Notes: generated from the letters alone by a model not told the origin. A stretch of 64,000 nt of DNA from Microbacterium oryzae (GCF_009735645.1 NZ_CP032550.1:62001-126000), one strand, 5' to 3'; positions 43,197 through 53,931 are shown, numbered from the stretch's first letter. A program made the numbers and translations.

Positions 43197-43652
43197 ATGA
43201 TCCCCCCTCGCCCCGACGCCGAGTCGGCCCTCCGCGGCGCCGGCCTGCGCGTGACCGCGCCGCGACGCGCGGTGTACGGCGCCCTCTCCGGTGCCCCGCA
43301 CGCGCGCGCCGACGAGGTGTTCGAGCGCGTGCGCGACACCGTGCCGGGCACCAGCCTGCAGGCGGTCTACAACGTGCTCGGCGACTTCGTCGACGCGGGG
43401 CTCGCCCGGCGCATCGAGCCGAGCGGCCAGCCCGGGCGCTTCGAGCTGCGCGTGGGGGACAACCACCACCACGCCGTGTGCACGTCATGCGGCCGCGTCG
43501 ACGACGTGGACTGCGTGCAGGGGGCGGCCCCGTGCCTGCACCCCGGGCACGACACCGGCTTCGTCATCCACTCCGCCGAGGTGACGTTCTGGGGCCTGTG
43601 CCCCGACTGCGCCTCCGCGACCTCCCCCCACCCGATCGAAAGGACTCCATGA
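43197..43652 (+). CDS. furA: Fur-family peroxide-sensing repressor (FurA type)
   Basis: 151-residue metal-dependent repressor. The N-terminal winged helix includes [20 protein letters not shown] and [19 protein letters not shown]; the dimerisation domain has the HHH metal site in [18 protein letters not shown] and two CxxC pairs (Cys95/98 and Cys135/138) for structural zinc. Directly followed by katG with a 4-base overlap (ATGA), the classical actinobacterial furA-katG arrangement in which FurA represses both until oxidised by peroxide. A palindrome at 43161-43177 in its promoter is the likely binding site. The ATG is leaderless. Confidence 0.94.
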   Translation: MIPPRPDAESALRGAGLRVTAPRRAVYGALSGAPHARADEVFERVRDTVPGTSLQAVYNVLGDFVDAGLARRIEPSGQPGRFELRVGDNHHHAVCTSCGRVDDVDCVQGAAPCLHPGHDTGFVIHSAEVTFWGLCPDCASATSPHPIERTP

Positions 43653-45916
43653 GCAGCGACACCCTCACCGGCTGCCCCGTCATCCACGACGGCGCCGCGG
43701 ACGACACCACGCGCCTGCCCGCCGCCGACCTCCCCGCGGGCGAGCCCCGCGGCGACCTCGTCCACCCCACGCAGGGCGACCCGAACCGCGAGTGGTGGCC
43801 GGAGCGCCTGAACCTCAAGCTCCTCGCGAAGAACCCCGCCGTCGCCGACCCGTACGCCGACGAGGACTTCGACTACGCCGCGGCGTTCGAGACCCTCGAC
43901 CTCGCGGCCGTGAAGGCCGACATCGCCGAGACGCTCACGACGTCCCAGTCGTGGTGGCCCGCCGACTTCGGGCACTACGGCCCGCTCGTCGTGCGCATGG
44001 CCTGGCACAGCGCCGGCACCTACCGCGCCCTCGACGGCCGCGGCGGCAGCGGGGCGGGGCAGCAGCGCTTCGCGCCCCTCAACAGCTGGCCCGACAACGC
44101 CAACCTCGACAAGGCGCGCCGCCTGCTCTGGCCCGTCAAGAAGAAGTACGGCCGCAGCCTCTCGTGGGCCGACCTCATGATCCTCGCCGGCAATGTCGCG
44201 CTCGAGACGATGGGCTTCAAGACCTTCGGCTTCGGCGGCGGCCGCGCCGACGTGTGGGAGCCGGAGGACGACGTGTACTGGGGCGGCGAGAAGATCTGGC
44301 TGGGGAGCGACAAGCGCTTCAGCGGCCAGCGCGAGCTCGACAAGCCGCTCGCGGCCACGCACATGGGCCTCATCTACGTGAACCCCGAGGGTCCCGAGGG
44401 CGTGCCGGACCCGCTCGGCTCGGCCGCGGACATCCGCACCACCTTCCGCCGGATGGGCATGGAGGACGACGAGACGGTCGCCCTCATCGCGGGCGGGCAC
44501 ACCTTCGGCAAGACGCACGGCGCGGCTTCCGACACCCATGTCGGCGCCGACCCCGAGGGCGCCTCGATCGAGGAGCAGGGGCTGGGCTGGAAGAGCGCGC
44601 ATGGCTCGGGCAAGGGCGATGACACCATCACGTCCGGCCTCGAGGTGACGTGGACCTACCACCCGACCCGGTGGGACAACGAGTTCTTCCACATCCTGTT
44701 CGGCTACGAGTGGGAGCTCATGGAGAGCCCCGCCGGCGCGAAGCAGTGGCGCCCGAAGAACGGCGGCGGCAGCGATCTCGTGCCGCTCGCGCACTCGGAT
44801 GGCCGTCGCGAGCCGCGCATGCTCACCACCGACATCGCGCTGCGCGAGGACCCGGGCTTCGCCAAGCACGCCCGCCGCTTCGCCGAGGACCAGGACGCGT
44901 TCGCGGATGCCTTCGCCCGGGCCTGGTTCAAGCTCACGCACCGCGACATGGGACCCAAGGCCCGGTACCTCGGCCCCGAGGTGCCCGCTGAGGACCTCAT
45001 CTGGCAGGACCCGCTGCCCGCCGTGGACCACGAGCTCATCGACGCGGCCGACGCCGTGACGCTGAAGGAGCGGATCCTCGCCTCCGGGCTCACCGTGTCG
45101 CAGCTCGTCTCGACCACGTGGGCGGCGGCGTCGACCTTCCGCGGCGGCGACAAGCGCGGCGGCGTGAACGGCGCACGCATCCGCCTCGCTCCGCAGAAGG
45201 ACTGGGCGGTCAACAACCCCGCTCAGCTCGCCACCGTGCTGACCGCGCTCGAGGAGATCAAGGCCGCGTTCGACGCCGAGCAGCAGGGCGCCAAGCGCGT
45301 GTCGCTCGCCGATCTGCTCGTGCTCGCGGGCAACGCGGCGGTCGAGAAGGCGGCGGCCGACGCCGGCGTCGAGGTGCGCGTGCCGTTCCGTCCGGGGCGC
45401 ACCGACGCCACGCAGGAGCAGACCGACGCCGACTCGTTCGGCTACCTGGAGCCCATCGCCGACGGCTTCCGCAACTACGCGGGCCCCGACGCGACGCTCC
45501 CCGCCGAGTACCTCCTCATCGACAAGGCGCACCTGCTCACGCTGAGCGCCCCGGAGATGACGGTGCTCGTCGGCGGCCTGCGCGTGCTGGGCGCGAACTG
45601 GGACGGCTCGTCATACGGCGTGTTCACCGACCGCCCCGGCGTGCTCACCAACGACTTCTTCGTGAACCTGCTCGATCTCGGCAAGACGTGGCGCCCGCTG
45701 GACCCGGGCAAGCACGCCTTCGAGGGCACCGACGACGAGACCGGCGAGGTCTTCGGCCGCGGCACCCGCGTCGACCTCGTGTTCGGCTCGAACTCGGAGC
45801 TGCGCGCGGTCGCCGAGGTCTACGCCTCCGACGATGCGACGACCAAGTTCGTGCACGACTTCGTGAAGGCGTGGACGAAGGTCACGGAGCTCGACCGCTT
45901 CGACCTCAAGGGCTGA
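43649..45916 (+). CDS. katG: Catalase-peroxidase KatG
   Basis: 755-residue haem enzyme, two homologous halves, destroying H2O2. [13 protein letters not shown] carries Arg116, Trp119 and distal His120; Tyr243 ([11 protein letters not shown]) and Met269 (FRRMGMED) would form the Met-Tyr-Trp adduct; His284 in [11 protein letters not shown] is the proximal ligand; Ser329 (DTITSGLEV) corresponds to Ser315 of M. tuberculosis KatG. No cysteine-rich or signal sequence is present, so it is cytoplasmic. It overlaps furA by 4 bases, with AAAGGA upstream of the ATG. A strong terminator follows. Confidence 0.97.
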   Translation: MSSDTLTGCPVIHDGAADDTTRLPAADLPAGEPRGDLVHPTQGDPNREWWPERLNLKLLAKNPAVADPYADEDFDYAAAFETLDLAAVKADIAETLTTSQSWWPADFGHYGPLVVRMAWHSAGTYRALDGRGGSGAGQQRFAPLNSWPDNANLDKARRLLWPVKKKYGRSLSWADLMILAGNVALETMGFKTFGFGGGRADVWEPEDDVYWGGEKIWLGSDKRFSGQRELDKPLAATHMGLIYVNPEGPEGVPDPLGSAADIRTTFRRMGMEDDETVALIAGGHTFGKTHGAASDTHVGADPEGASIEEQGLGWKSAHGSGKGDDTITSGLEVTWTYHPTRWDNEFFHILFGYEWELMESPAGAKQWRPKNGGGSDLVPLAHSDGRREPRMLTTDIALREDPGFAKHARRFAEDQDAFADAFARAWFKLTHRDMGPKARYLGPEVPAEDLIWQDPLPAVDHELIDAADAVTLKERILASGLTVSQLVSTTWAAASTFRGGDKRGGVNGARIRLAPQKDWAVNNPAQLATVLTALEEIKAAFDAEQQGAKRVSLADLLVLAGNAAVEKAAADAGVEVRVPFRPGRTDATQEQTDADSFGYLEPIADGFRNYAGPDATLPAEYLLIDKAHLLTLSAPEMTVLVGGLRVLGANWDGSSYGVFTDRPGVLTNDFFVNLLDLGKTWRPLDPGKHAFEGTDDETGEVFGRGTRVDLVFGSNSELRAVAEVYASDDATTKFVHDFVKAWTKVTELDRFDLKG

Positions 45917-45927
45917 CCCGCCCGCAC

Positions 45928-45964
45928 GAGAGCCGGCCCCGGGGGATCCCCGGGGCCGGCTCTC
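45928..45964. terminator. Strong bidirectional terminator after katG
   Basis: A perfect 17-base-pair stem (left arm GAGAGCCGGCCCCGGGG, 45928-45944; right arm 45948-45964) closes a 3-base loop. It sits 12 bases after the katG stop and 4 bases before the convergent DUF58 gene's stop, so it can serve both. No U-run, as is usual in very GC-rich genomes. Confidence 0.85.
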
Positions 45965-45967
45965 GTC

Positions 45968-47278
45968 TCACAGGCGGCCCGTGCGCTTGAGCTCGAGGTA
46001 CCGGTCGGCCAGGCGCGGCGGCAGGTCGTCGGGCGGCGCGGTCACCGCCTGGGCGCCTGCCCGCTCGACGGCCCTCGCGACCTGGTCCGCGGCGGCCAGC
46101 GCGGCCTCCGCCGCCGCCGCGCGGTACAGCGCATCCGATGTGCCGTGGCCGCGGGCCGCCTCGGTCGGCGTGGCGTCGGTCGCCGACGCGACGAGGACGG
46201 TCGTCCCGCGGTGCGCGGCGCCGGGCAGTGCGCCGAGGAACCCGCGCGCGGCGTCCGGCGACTCCTGGGCGGTGAGCAGCACGAGGAGCGACGGGTGCGG
46301 AGCGAGCCGCCGCGCCTGCGCGAGCGCGGCATCCCAGTCGGTGTCGATGAGCTGCGCATCCACCGGCGCGAGCGCATCGACGAGAGCGGGGAGCATCGCC
46401 GGCCCCTCCGCGCCGCTCACCCGCGCGCGCACGCGCCGGTCGAACGCCACGAGGTGCACGTGATCGCCTGCGCGCTGCGCGAGCGCTGCGAGGAGGAGCG
46501 CCGCCTCGACGGCGGCGTCGAGGCGGGTGCCGTCGCCCACGCGTGCGGCGGCCGTCCGCCCGGTGTCGACGACGACGACGATGTGGCGATCGCGCTCGGG
46601 GCGCCACGTGCGCAGCATCGTCGAGCCCGCCCGCGCGGTGGCTCGCCAGTCGATCGAGCGCACGTCGTCGCCGCGGACATAGGGGCGGAGGGAATCGAAC
46701 TCCGTGCCCTGCCCCCGCACCTGCACGCTCGTGCTCCCATCGAGCTCCCGCAGCCGTGCGACGCGACTGGGGAGGTGGCGCCGGCTGCGGAACGGCGGAA
46801 GCACGCGGATAGCCCCCGGCGCGTCGAGCACGCGCTGGCGCCCCGCGAGCCCGAGGGGGCCCGTGCTCCGCACCGCCACGAACGCGGTGCGGAGCTCGCC
46901 GCGCCGCCGCGGGGCGAGGCGGACGCGCAGCGAGCGCGCCTCGCCCGGCGGCACATCCACCGGCACACGGACGGGCTCGGCGCCGGCGGTCGGCTGCCAT
47001 CCGTCTCGCACCGCTCCGCGCAGGCGTCGGCCGCCGGTGTTGACGAGACGCACGACCGCGACCGCCGGCTCGCCCAGGCGCACCCGCGGCGGGATGTCCC
47101 GCTCCACATGCAGCGCGCGGGGGTCGGCTGCCGCCGCGACGTCGAGGGCGACCGCCGCCGCGCACACCGCCACCCAGGCGGCCAGCACGAGCCACGGATC
47201 GGCGCCCGCGGCGCCGAGGAGCACCACGGGGACGATCCCGAAGGCGGCCAGAGCCGCGAGCCGGCCGGTGACGTGCAT
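45968..47278 (-). CDS. DUF58 domain protein
   Basis: 436 residues. Two membrane helices near the N-terminus (RLAALAAFGIVPVVLLGAAG and WLVLAAWVAVCAAAVAL) precede an Ig-like region and the DUF58 motif GTEFDSLRPYVRGDDVRSID followed by WRATARAG. The rest resembles a von Willebrand A-like fold (HIVVVVDTGRTAA). DUF58 proteins partner MoxR ATPases, here the upstream gene. ATG 47278 lies 12 bases after the MoxR stop, with no strong ribosome site. Last gene of a five-gene operon running from 51396. Confidence 0.9.
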   Translation of the reverse strand: MHVTGRLAALAAFGIVPVVLLGAAGADPWLVLAAWVAVCAAAVALDVAAAADPRALHVERDIPPRVRLGEPAVAVVRLVNTGGRRLRGAVRDGWQPTAGAEPVRVPVDVPPGEARSLRVRLAPRRRGELRTAFVAVRSTGPLGLAGRQRVLDAPGAIRVLPPFRSRRHLPSRVARLRELDGSTSVQVRGQGTEFDSLRPYVRGDDVRSIDWRATARAGSTMLRTWRPERDRHIVVVVDTGRTAAARVGDGTRLDAAVEAALLLAALAQRAGDHVHLVAFDRRVRARVSGAEGPAMLPALVDALAPVDAQLIDTDWDAALAQARRLAPHPSLLVLLTAQESPDAARGFLGALPGAAHRGTTVLVASATDATPTEAARGHGTSDALYRAAAAEAALAAADQVARAVERAGAQAVTAPPDDLPPRLADRYLELKRTGRL

Positions 47279-47289
47279 CCGCCGGCCGA

Positions 47290-48269
<980 letters not shown>

Positions 48270-48273
<4 letters not shown>

Positions 48274-49454
48274 GATGGCGTCCTTTCGGTGCGGACGGCC
48301 GCGTCGACGGCCGCCTCGAGATGGCGGAGGCGCTCGCCCCACGCGACGAGCTCGCGGTCGCGCTGCGGCTCGGCGAGGAGAAGGGCGCGGATGGCCGTCG
48401 GCTCGGCGCCCAGCCGGGCCGCCGCGGCGTCGGCGATCTGCTCGCTCGCGGCCGTGCGCGGCAGGCCCAGACGGCGCGCCATCCGACGCTCCGCGCCCCG
48501 GCGGAGGAGGTGCGCGGCGTGGCGGGAGTCGGCCGCGCGGGCGTAGAGCCGTGCGCGTCCCTCCATCGTCTCGCCCGCGCGGACGGTGACGGGCAGGTCC
48601 TCCGCGACGAGCGGGCCGAACCGACGGCCGCGCCAGAGGCCAGCGGCCACGACGCCGAGAGCGGCGAGCACGATGGCGGGCGTCACCCAGGCCGGCGTGA
48701 GCTCGCCGAGGGTCTTCGGCTCAGTGGCGGCGTCGGCGTCCGTCGGCAGGTACCAGACGACGCGCTCCCCGCCGCCGAGGAGCGCCAGAGCGAGCGCGGC
48801 GTTCCCCGCGCGGTCGAGGTGCTCGTTGGCGAGGAGAGCCGTGCCGTCGACGGCGACGCGGTCGCCGGCGGGCGAGGTGAGGAGCGCCCATGCGCCCTCC
48901 GCCACGGGATAGCAGCCGGTCGCGTCGCCGGGCGCGTACGCGGCGCCGGGCACGATCGCCCCCGCGCGGCTCGCGACCGGAAGGGAGCAGGAGGGGGCGA
49001 CCTCGCCGCCGTCGCCGCGCCCGCGGAACGCCGCGTCGTCGAAGAGGAGGCGCAGGTCGCGAGCGGCAGGGGACAGCAGCAGGACGCCGTCCGCGGCGTC
49101 GACGAGACGACGGAGATCCGCGTCGGCGAGCGGAGCGGTCGCCCCGAGCGCCAGGGTGCCGCCGGCGTCGACGTCGGCGATGGCCTCGTCGATGCCCGTC
49201 GCGACGACGACCTCGACGCCCGCGCGATCCTCCAGCAGCCGCACGATCGCTCGGGCGCCGTCGGGAGCGGGGGAGGCGGCATCGAGGAGCGGGCGCTCCG
49301 ACCACTCGTCGGGGCTCACCAGGACCAGCACGAGGCCGCCCACGATGAACGCGACGACCAGGGCGGACCATGCCGCGAGCCGTCGACGACGCGCGGTCGG
49401 AGCGGCCGTCGCGCTCTGCTGCCCGCTCACGGTGCCGCTCACGGTGCCGCTCAC
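48270..49454 (-). CDS. DUF4350 domain membrane protein
   Basis: 394-residue membrane protein. A first helix (LAAWSALVVAFIVGGLVLVLV, about 27-47) is followed by a soluble domain with RPLLDAASPAPDGARAIVRL and GVLLLSPAARDLRLLF, as in DUF4350, then a second helix near 270-292 and a cytoplasmic tail. It has three possible in-frame GTG starts spaced 12 bases apart (49454, 49442, 49430) in a tandem repeat, giving an N-terminus of VSGTVSGTVSG; the first overlaps the upstream stop by 4 bases (GTGA). It is part of the MoxR operon. Confidence 0.85.
49430..49454 (-). repeat. Tandem 12-base repeat providing three GTG starts
   Basis: On the minus strand GTGAGCGGCACC occurs twice and is followed by GTGAGCGGGC. 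Each unit begins with an in-frame GTG. The repeat number could vary by slippage without changing the frame. Confidence 0.7.
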
Positions 49455-50116
49455 GGCATCGCCGCGGCGGCAGCCGCGAGGGCCAGGGGGCGGGCGGCGG
49501 CGAGCGCATCGTCCAGCCGCGCCATCCGCTCGTATGCCGCCGATGAGGCCGCGCGGTGCAGATAGCGCACATCGTCGAACGCGTCGGCGGCGACGGCGAG
49601 CTCGTCGGCGTGCGCGGGGAAGGGCCGCGCGGCCATGGTCGCCACGCCCCGCGCGGTCGTGCCGGGGGAGAGGGCGACCAGGCCGCGCTCGTCGAGGCTC
49701 CTGGCCAGGGCGCGGAATCGGTCGATGGCGGCCCCGCCCCAATCGCCCGCCGCGGCGAGCTGCGCCGCCGATGCCCGCAGGGCCGCCGCCGAGCGCGCGT
49801 CGGACTCCCCGAACAGCGGTGCCGAGCGCTCGGCGATCCGATGCGCGGAGCGCGGACGGCCCCAGATGAAGAACGCGCAGACGACGAGGGCGGCGACGAC
49901 CGTCGTCACGATGATCGCGAGGAGCGGGCTCCACTCGCTGCCGGCCTGCGGGTCGAGGATGCGCGCGATGAGGTCGCCGATGGCGCCGGCGATGCGGTCG
50001 AGCAGCGTGGGCTCGGCCACGCGGTAGACCGGGTCGGAGAGCTCCTCCTCCGCCCAGTCACGCGCCTCGTCGCCGTCGGGCAGCAGCGCGAGCGCCGCGC
50101 TCACGGCGACGATCAC
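49451..50116 (-). CDS. DUF4129 domain protein
   Basis: 221 residues. A short hydrophobic start (VIVAVSAALALLP), an acidic outer region, one membrane helix (SPLLAIIVTTVVAALVVCAFFIW near 65-88) and a C-terminal DUF4129 domain with WGGAAIDRFRALARSLDERG, then GTTARGVATMAA. In the family this domain ends in helices that contain R-x-L-x-x-x-G patterns as here. GTG 50116 overlaps the upstream stop (GTGA). Function unknown; member of the MoxR-DUF58 operon. Confidence 0.83.
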   Translation of the reverse strand: MIVAVSAALALLPDGDEARDWAEEELSDPVYRVAEPTLLDRIAGAIGDLIARILDPQAGSEWSPLLAIIVTTVVAALVVCAFFIWGRPRSAHRIAERSAPLFGESDARSAAALRASAAQLAAAGDWGGAAIDRFRALARSLDERGLVALSPGTTARGVATMAARPFPAHADELAVAADAFDDVRYLHRAASSAAYERMARLDDALAAARPLALAAAAAAMP

Positions 50117-51396
50117 GACGGGGACGCGCCCGCGTCGGGCGCGCTCTCGCCGGGTTCGCCGTGCGGCGGGATCCGCTGCCCGTATGCCGGGGGCTGGCCG
50201 TAGGGCGGGACCTGCTGCCCGTAGGCGGGGGGCTGGCCGTACGGCGGGATCTGCTGCCCGTAGGCGGGGGGCTGGCCGTACGGCGGGATCTGCTGCCCGT
50301 ATGCCGGGGGCTGCCCGTACGCCGGGGGAGCCCAGGGCGCGGGGTCCCGCAGGGGAGCGACGGCGTCGGGGTCGTAGGCGTACGGATCGGGAAGCGGCGC
50401 CTGGCCGCTGTCGCGTCGCTCCACATACGCCTGCATGCGCAGATCGAGACCCTCCTGGCGCATGCGCGCGTCGATGTAGACGAGCGCGGAGGAGGTGGCC
50501 TGGACGACGACGGTGACGGAGGCGACGACGAGCGTGACGATCTGACTGGCCGCGATCGTCAGGGCGAACGCGATGACGGCCGACGCCTCCGGCGCTCCGG
50601 TGGGGACGAAGACGCTGGAGACCGCGGTGCCGAGGAAGGAGAAGGGCAGGCCCACCACCGAGGAGGCGACGTTCATGATCGTCGCGATGAGGACGATGAT
50701 GCCGAACGTGGGCCAGAACCGGCCGCGGGTGAGCTGCCAGGAGCGCTGGATGCCGCGGCCGATCCCGATCCGCTCGAGGATGATCGCGCTCGGCACGACG
50801 AAGAGCTTGGTGGCGAGCCAGGCGTACAGCACGAGGCCGCCGAGGAACGCGACGATGCCGAAGACCACGGCCAGCCAGGTCTCGAGCGCGGCGAGCGCGA
50901 CGACGAGCCCCACGAGGGCGGCGACCACGACGGCGACGGCAGCGGTGATGAGCAGGTAGTACCCGACGAGGCGCCAGAGGACGGGGCGCACACGGCGCCA
51001 GAGCGTGCCGAGCGTCGCGCGCTCGCCGAGGGACGCGTGCGCCACCTCGCCCACGACGACGGCCTGCACGATCACGCCGAGCACGCCGAGCACGAGCGCG
51101 ACGGCGATGGTGGCGAGCACGGTGACGAGGGTCGCGCCCGCCGCGATGAGGTCGAAGTCCTCCGACATCTCCGCGACGGTGTCGAGCCGAGACATCGCGG
51201 CGAAGGCCACCGCGCCGATGACGACCACGCCGATGATCGACGACACCATCTGCACGACCATGGCGAAGCCGAGGAGCACGCGCGGGTTGCCGCGCAGGGC
51301 GGCGAACGAGCGCCCGAGCACGGTGCCGAATCCCAGCGGCTGCAGGGGGATGAGGCCGCCGCGCGGCGCTGGCGTCCACGACGGTTCTGCGGTCAC
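50113..51396 (-). CDS. Polytopic membrane protein with Pro/Tyr/Gly-rich repeat tail
   Basis: 427 residues. Residues 1-330 contain about six long membrane helices arranged in a pattern seen in proteins with a glycerophosphoryl diester phosphodiesterase membrane domain: FGTVLGRSFAALRGNPRVLL, IGRGIQRSWQLTRGRFWPTF. The tail from about 365 consists of repeats close to PPAYGQQIPPYGQ, four or more units. Such Pro/Tyr/Gln-rich tails tend to be disordered and self-associating. GTG 51396 has GGGAGGGAA about eight bases upstream. First gene of the MoxR-DUF58 operon; the membrane domain makes it a counterpart of the membrane proteins at this place in other Actinobacteria. Confidence 0.82.
   Translation of the reverse strand: MTAEPSWTPAPRGGLIPLQPLGFGTVLGRSFAALRGNPRVLLGFAMVVQMVSSIIGVVVIGAVAFAAMSRLDTVAEMSEDFDLIAAGATLVTVLATIAVALVLGVLGVIVQAVVVGEVAHASLGERATLGTLWRRVRPVLWRLVGYYLLITAAVAVVVAALVGLVVALAALETWLAVVFGIVAFLGGLVLYAWLATKLFVVPSAIILERIGIGRGIQRSWQLTRGRFWPTFGIIVLIATIMNVASSVVGLPFSFLGTAVSSVFVPTGAPEASAVIAFALTIAASQIVTLVVASVTVVVQATSSALVYIDARMRQEGLDLRMQAYVERRDSGQAPLPDPYAYDPDAVAPLRDPAPWAPPAYGQPPAYGQQIPPYGQPPAYGQQIPPYGQPPAYGQQVPPYGQPPAYGQRIPPHGEPGESAPDAGASPS
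50166..50325 (-). repeat. 39-base tandem repeats encoding PPAYGQQIPPYGQ units
   Basis: About four nearly identical 39-base units at the 3' part of the membrane-protein gene. Units differ by single substitutions (QQI, QQV, QRI). Variation in unit number between strains would be expected. Confidence 0.8.
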
Positions 51397-51504
51397 GTCG
51401 ATTCCCTCCCGACCGGCGAGCGGACGGATGCCGCCGTCTCCCCACATCGTGTCATACCTGCCCCGCTCGCCCCGTGTCGCGGCCATTCTCCGACAGGGGT
51501 CGTC

Positions 51505-51510
51505 TAGGCT
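51505..51510 (+). promoter_or_regulatory. Candidate -10 box of mtrA
   Basis: TAGGCT about 70 bases before the mtrA ATG. The leader contains AAAGGA before the start; unlike many genes here mtrA appears to have a leader and ribosome site. Confidence 0.4.
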
Positions 51511-51578
51511 GATTCCCACGCCTCGCCCGCGCGCCCGACGCGCGCCGGCGCGCACCCGGAGCAAAGGACCCACCCCTC

Positions 51579-52259
51579 ATGAGCGCCCGCATCCTCGTGG
51601 TCGACGACGACACGGCCCTCGCCGAGATGATCGGCATCGTGCTGCGCACGGAGGGTTTCGAGACCGCCTTCTGCGCGGACGGAGCCCTGGCCCTCGACAG
51701 CTGGCGTCAGGAGCGCCCCGACCTCGTCCTGCTCGACCTCATGCTGCCGGGCAAGGACGGCATCGAGATCTGCTCCGACATCCGCGCCGAGTCGGGGGTG
51801 CCGATCATCATGCTCACCGCGCGCTCGGACACGTCGGACGTGGTCGCGGGGCTGGAGGCCGGCGCCGACGACTACATCGTCAAGCCCTTCAACCCCAAGG
51901 AGCTCGTCGCGCGCATCCGGACGCGGCTGCGCCCGGCGCTCGAGGCATCGGACGACGTGCTCCGGGTGGGCGATCTCACCATCGACGTCGCCGCGCACGA
52001 GGTGCGTCGCGGGCAGACGCCGATCTCGCTCACGCCGCTCGAGTTCGAGCTCCTCGTCGCCCTCGCATCCAAGCCCCAGCAGGTCTTCTCCCGCGAGGCG
52101 CTCCTCGAGCAGGTGTGGGGCTACCACTACAAGGCCGACACGCGCCTGGTGAACGTCCACGTGCAGCGGCTGCGCGCCAAGATCGAGATCGATCCCGACA
52201 ATCCGAAGATCGTCATGACGGTGCGGGGCGTCGGCTACCGCGCCGGTGCGGCGGTCTGA
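51579..52259 (+). CDS. mtrA: Response regulator MtrA
   Basis: 226-residue OmpR-class regulator. The receiver domain has Asp9-Asp11 (VVDDD), the phosphorylated Asp53 in LVLLDLMLPGKDG, Thr in MLTARSD and Lys in IVKPFNPKELVARI. The winged-helix domain (about 130-226) shows TPLEFELLVALASKP and VRGVGYRAG. With mtrB and lpqB directly after, this is the essential MtrAB system controlling cell-wall, division and osmotic genes in Actinobacteria. The ATG is preceded by GCAAAGGA; the mtrB gene starts 7 bases after the stop. Confidence 0.96.
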   Translation: MSARILVVDDDTALAEMIGIVLRTEGFETAFCADGALALDSWRQERPDLVLLDLMLPGKDGIEICSDIRAESGVPIIMLTARSDTSDVVAGLEAGADDYIVKPFNPKELVARIRTRLRPALEASDDVLRVGDLTIDVAAHEVRRGQTPISLTPLEFELLVALASKPQQVFSREALLEQVWGYHYKADTRLVNVHVQRLRAKIEIDPDNPKIVMTVRGVGYRAGAAV

Positions 52260-52266
52260 TCCGCCC

Positions 52267-53931
52267 ATGTCCCAGGCCGCACGGCCCGCGCGGATCACAC
52301 TGAGGCGGCCCGCCACCTGGCTCCCGGCCATCCGGGCGCAGTGGATCACCTCGCTGCGCTTCCGCACCACCTTCATCACCGTCGCGGCGACCGCCCTCGC
52401 GATCGCCGTGACCTGCGTGTTCACGGCCCTGGCCATCCACAACAACCTCTTCTCGACGAGTCGCGACGAGGTGCTCGGCCAGGCGCAGCGCGCCGTGATC
52501 GCCGCTCAGGACGTCATCGACACCGCCGAGGTCGCCACCGACGGCGCCGCCCTGCAGCAGGTGCTCTTCGACGCGCGGCGGGAGCTCACCACGCAGGCGG
52601 CCACCTCGTACTACGCGTACTTCCGCGTGGACGACGAGGCATCCGCGATCGCGCCGCCGGACTTCAGCTTCCTGCTCGAAGAGGGCGATGACGCCATCCT
52701 CAGCGAGGGGCTCCGCGAGCGCGTGCGGTCGTCGGACGACGGCAGCCAGTGGTGGCAGTCGGTGGGGCTGCAGATCGACGACTCCGGCGATGCGGTGCCG
52801 GGCATCGTCGTCGGCCAGCAGCTGGAGGTGCAGAACGCCGGGGCATACGAGGTCTACCTCGCCTACAGCCTGGAGGAGGCCGACCGCACGCTGCGCTTCG
52901 TGCAGGGGATCCTCTGGGTCACCGGGATCGTGCTCGTCGTGCTCGTCGCCGCCATCTCGTGGTTCGTGCTGCGCACGGTCGCGCAGCCCATTCTCGAGGC
53001 GAGCCGGACGAGCGAGCGATTCGCCGCGGGCGACTTCGAGGTGCGGCTGCCCGTGCGGGGGAAGGACGAGCTGGCGGCGCTGGGCCGCTCGTTCAACGCC
53101 ATGGCCGACAGCATCGAGGCCCAGATCACCGAGCTCGCCGAGCTGTCGCAGGTGCAGCAGCGGTTCGTCTCGGATGTCTCGCACGAGCTCCGCACGCCGC
53201 TCACGACGATCCGCCTCGCCTCCGAGATGCTGAACGACCGCCGATCGGAGTTCGACGAGTCCACCGCGCGTGCGGCCGAGCTGCTGCACACCCAGGTCGC
53301 CCGCTTCGAGCAGCTGCTGACCGACCTGCTCGAGATCAGCCGCTACGACGCCGGATCCGTGCAGCTCGAGCTCGAGCCCACCAACCTCGCACAGCTCGCG
53401 GAGGATGTGGCGGACTCCATGCGCGACGTCGCCGGCCGGCACGGGAGCGAGCTGCGCGTGGTGGCGCCGGGCGGGTACTCGCCCGTCGACGTCGACCCGC
53501 GCCGCGTGCGGCGCGTGCTGCGGAACCTCATCGGCAACGCGATCGAGCACGGCGAGGGGCGCCCCATCGTCATCACGATCGACAGCGACGCGCACGCCGT
53601 CGCCGTCGGCGTGCGCGACTACGGCCTGGGCATGTCGCCCGAGCAGGCCGCGCGGGTGTTCGACCGGTTCTGGCGCGCCGACCCCTCGCGCAAGCGCACC
53701 CTGGGCGGGACGGGCCTCGGTCTCGCCATCGCGCTCGGCGACGCCAAGCTTCACGGCGGCGCGCTCGAGCTGTGGTCGGAGCCCGGGCGCGGATCGCACT
53801 TCGTGCTCACCGTTCCCCGCGTGCCGGGTCAGAGCGTCACCCGCTCGCCGATCCCGGTCGAGCCGAACGGCGGCGCCGTGGAGGAGCTCGGCGTGACCGA
53901 GCCCATCCGCACCGGAGAGGACCTCGCATGA
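52267..53931 (+). CDS. mtrB: Sensor histidine kinase MtrB
   Basis: 554-residue membrane kinase. Two membrane helices (about 33-57 and 214-236) enclose an extracytoplasmic sensor domain of about 155 residues; a HAMP domain (TVAQPILEASRTSERFAAGD) is followed by the dimerisation helix with phosphorylated His306 in SDVSHELRTPLTTI, and by the ATPase domain with NLIGNAIEHGEG, DYGLGMSP and GGTGLGLAIA. ATG 52267 is used. It overlaps lpqB by 4 bases. The partner of MtrA. Confidence 0.95.
   Translation: MSQAARPARITLRRPATWLPAIRAQWITSLRFRTTFITVAATALAIAVTCVFTALAIHNNLFSTSRDEVLGQAQRAVIAAQDVIDTAEVATDGAALQQVLFDARRELTTQAATSYYAYFRVDDEASAIAPPDFSFLLEEGDDAILSEGLRERVRSSDDGSQWWQSVGLQIDDSGDAVPGIVVGQQLEVQNAGAYEVYLAYSLEEADRTLRFVQGILWVTGIVLVVLVAAISWFVLRTVAQPILEASRTSERFAAGDFEVRLPVRGKDELAALGRSFNAMADSIEAQITELAELSQVQQRFVSDVSHELRTPLTTIRLASEMLNDRRSEFDESTARAAELLHTQVARFEQLLTDLLEISRYDAGSVQLELEPTNLAQLAEDVADSMRDVAGRHGSELRVVAPGGYSPVDVDPRRVRRVLRNLIGNAIEHGEGRPIVITIDSDAHAVAVGVRDYGLGMSPEQAARVFDRFWRADPSRKRTLGGTGLGLAIALGDAKLHGGALELWSEPGRGSHFVLTVPRVPGQSVTRSPIPVEPNGGAVEELGVTEPIRTGEDLA

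Noticed and set aside
46681..46720. Segment resembling a tRNA T-arm (GGGAATCGAACT) on the minus strand
   Set aside because: Lies inside the DUF58 motif GTEFDSLRPY; no acceptor stem or anticodon arm can be drawn, so the likeness is coincidental.
50166..50325. Regularly spaced repeats as a possible CRISPR array
   Set aside because: The units are contiguous 39-base repeats without spacers, in frame within a coding sequence, and encode PPAYGQQIPPYGQ.
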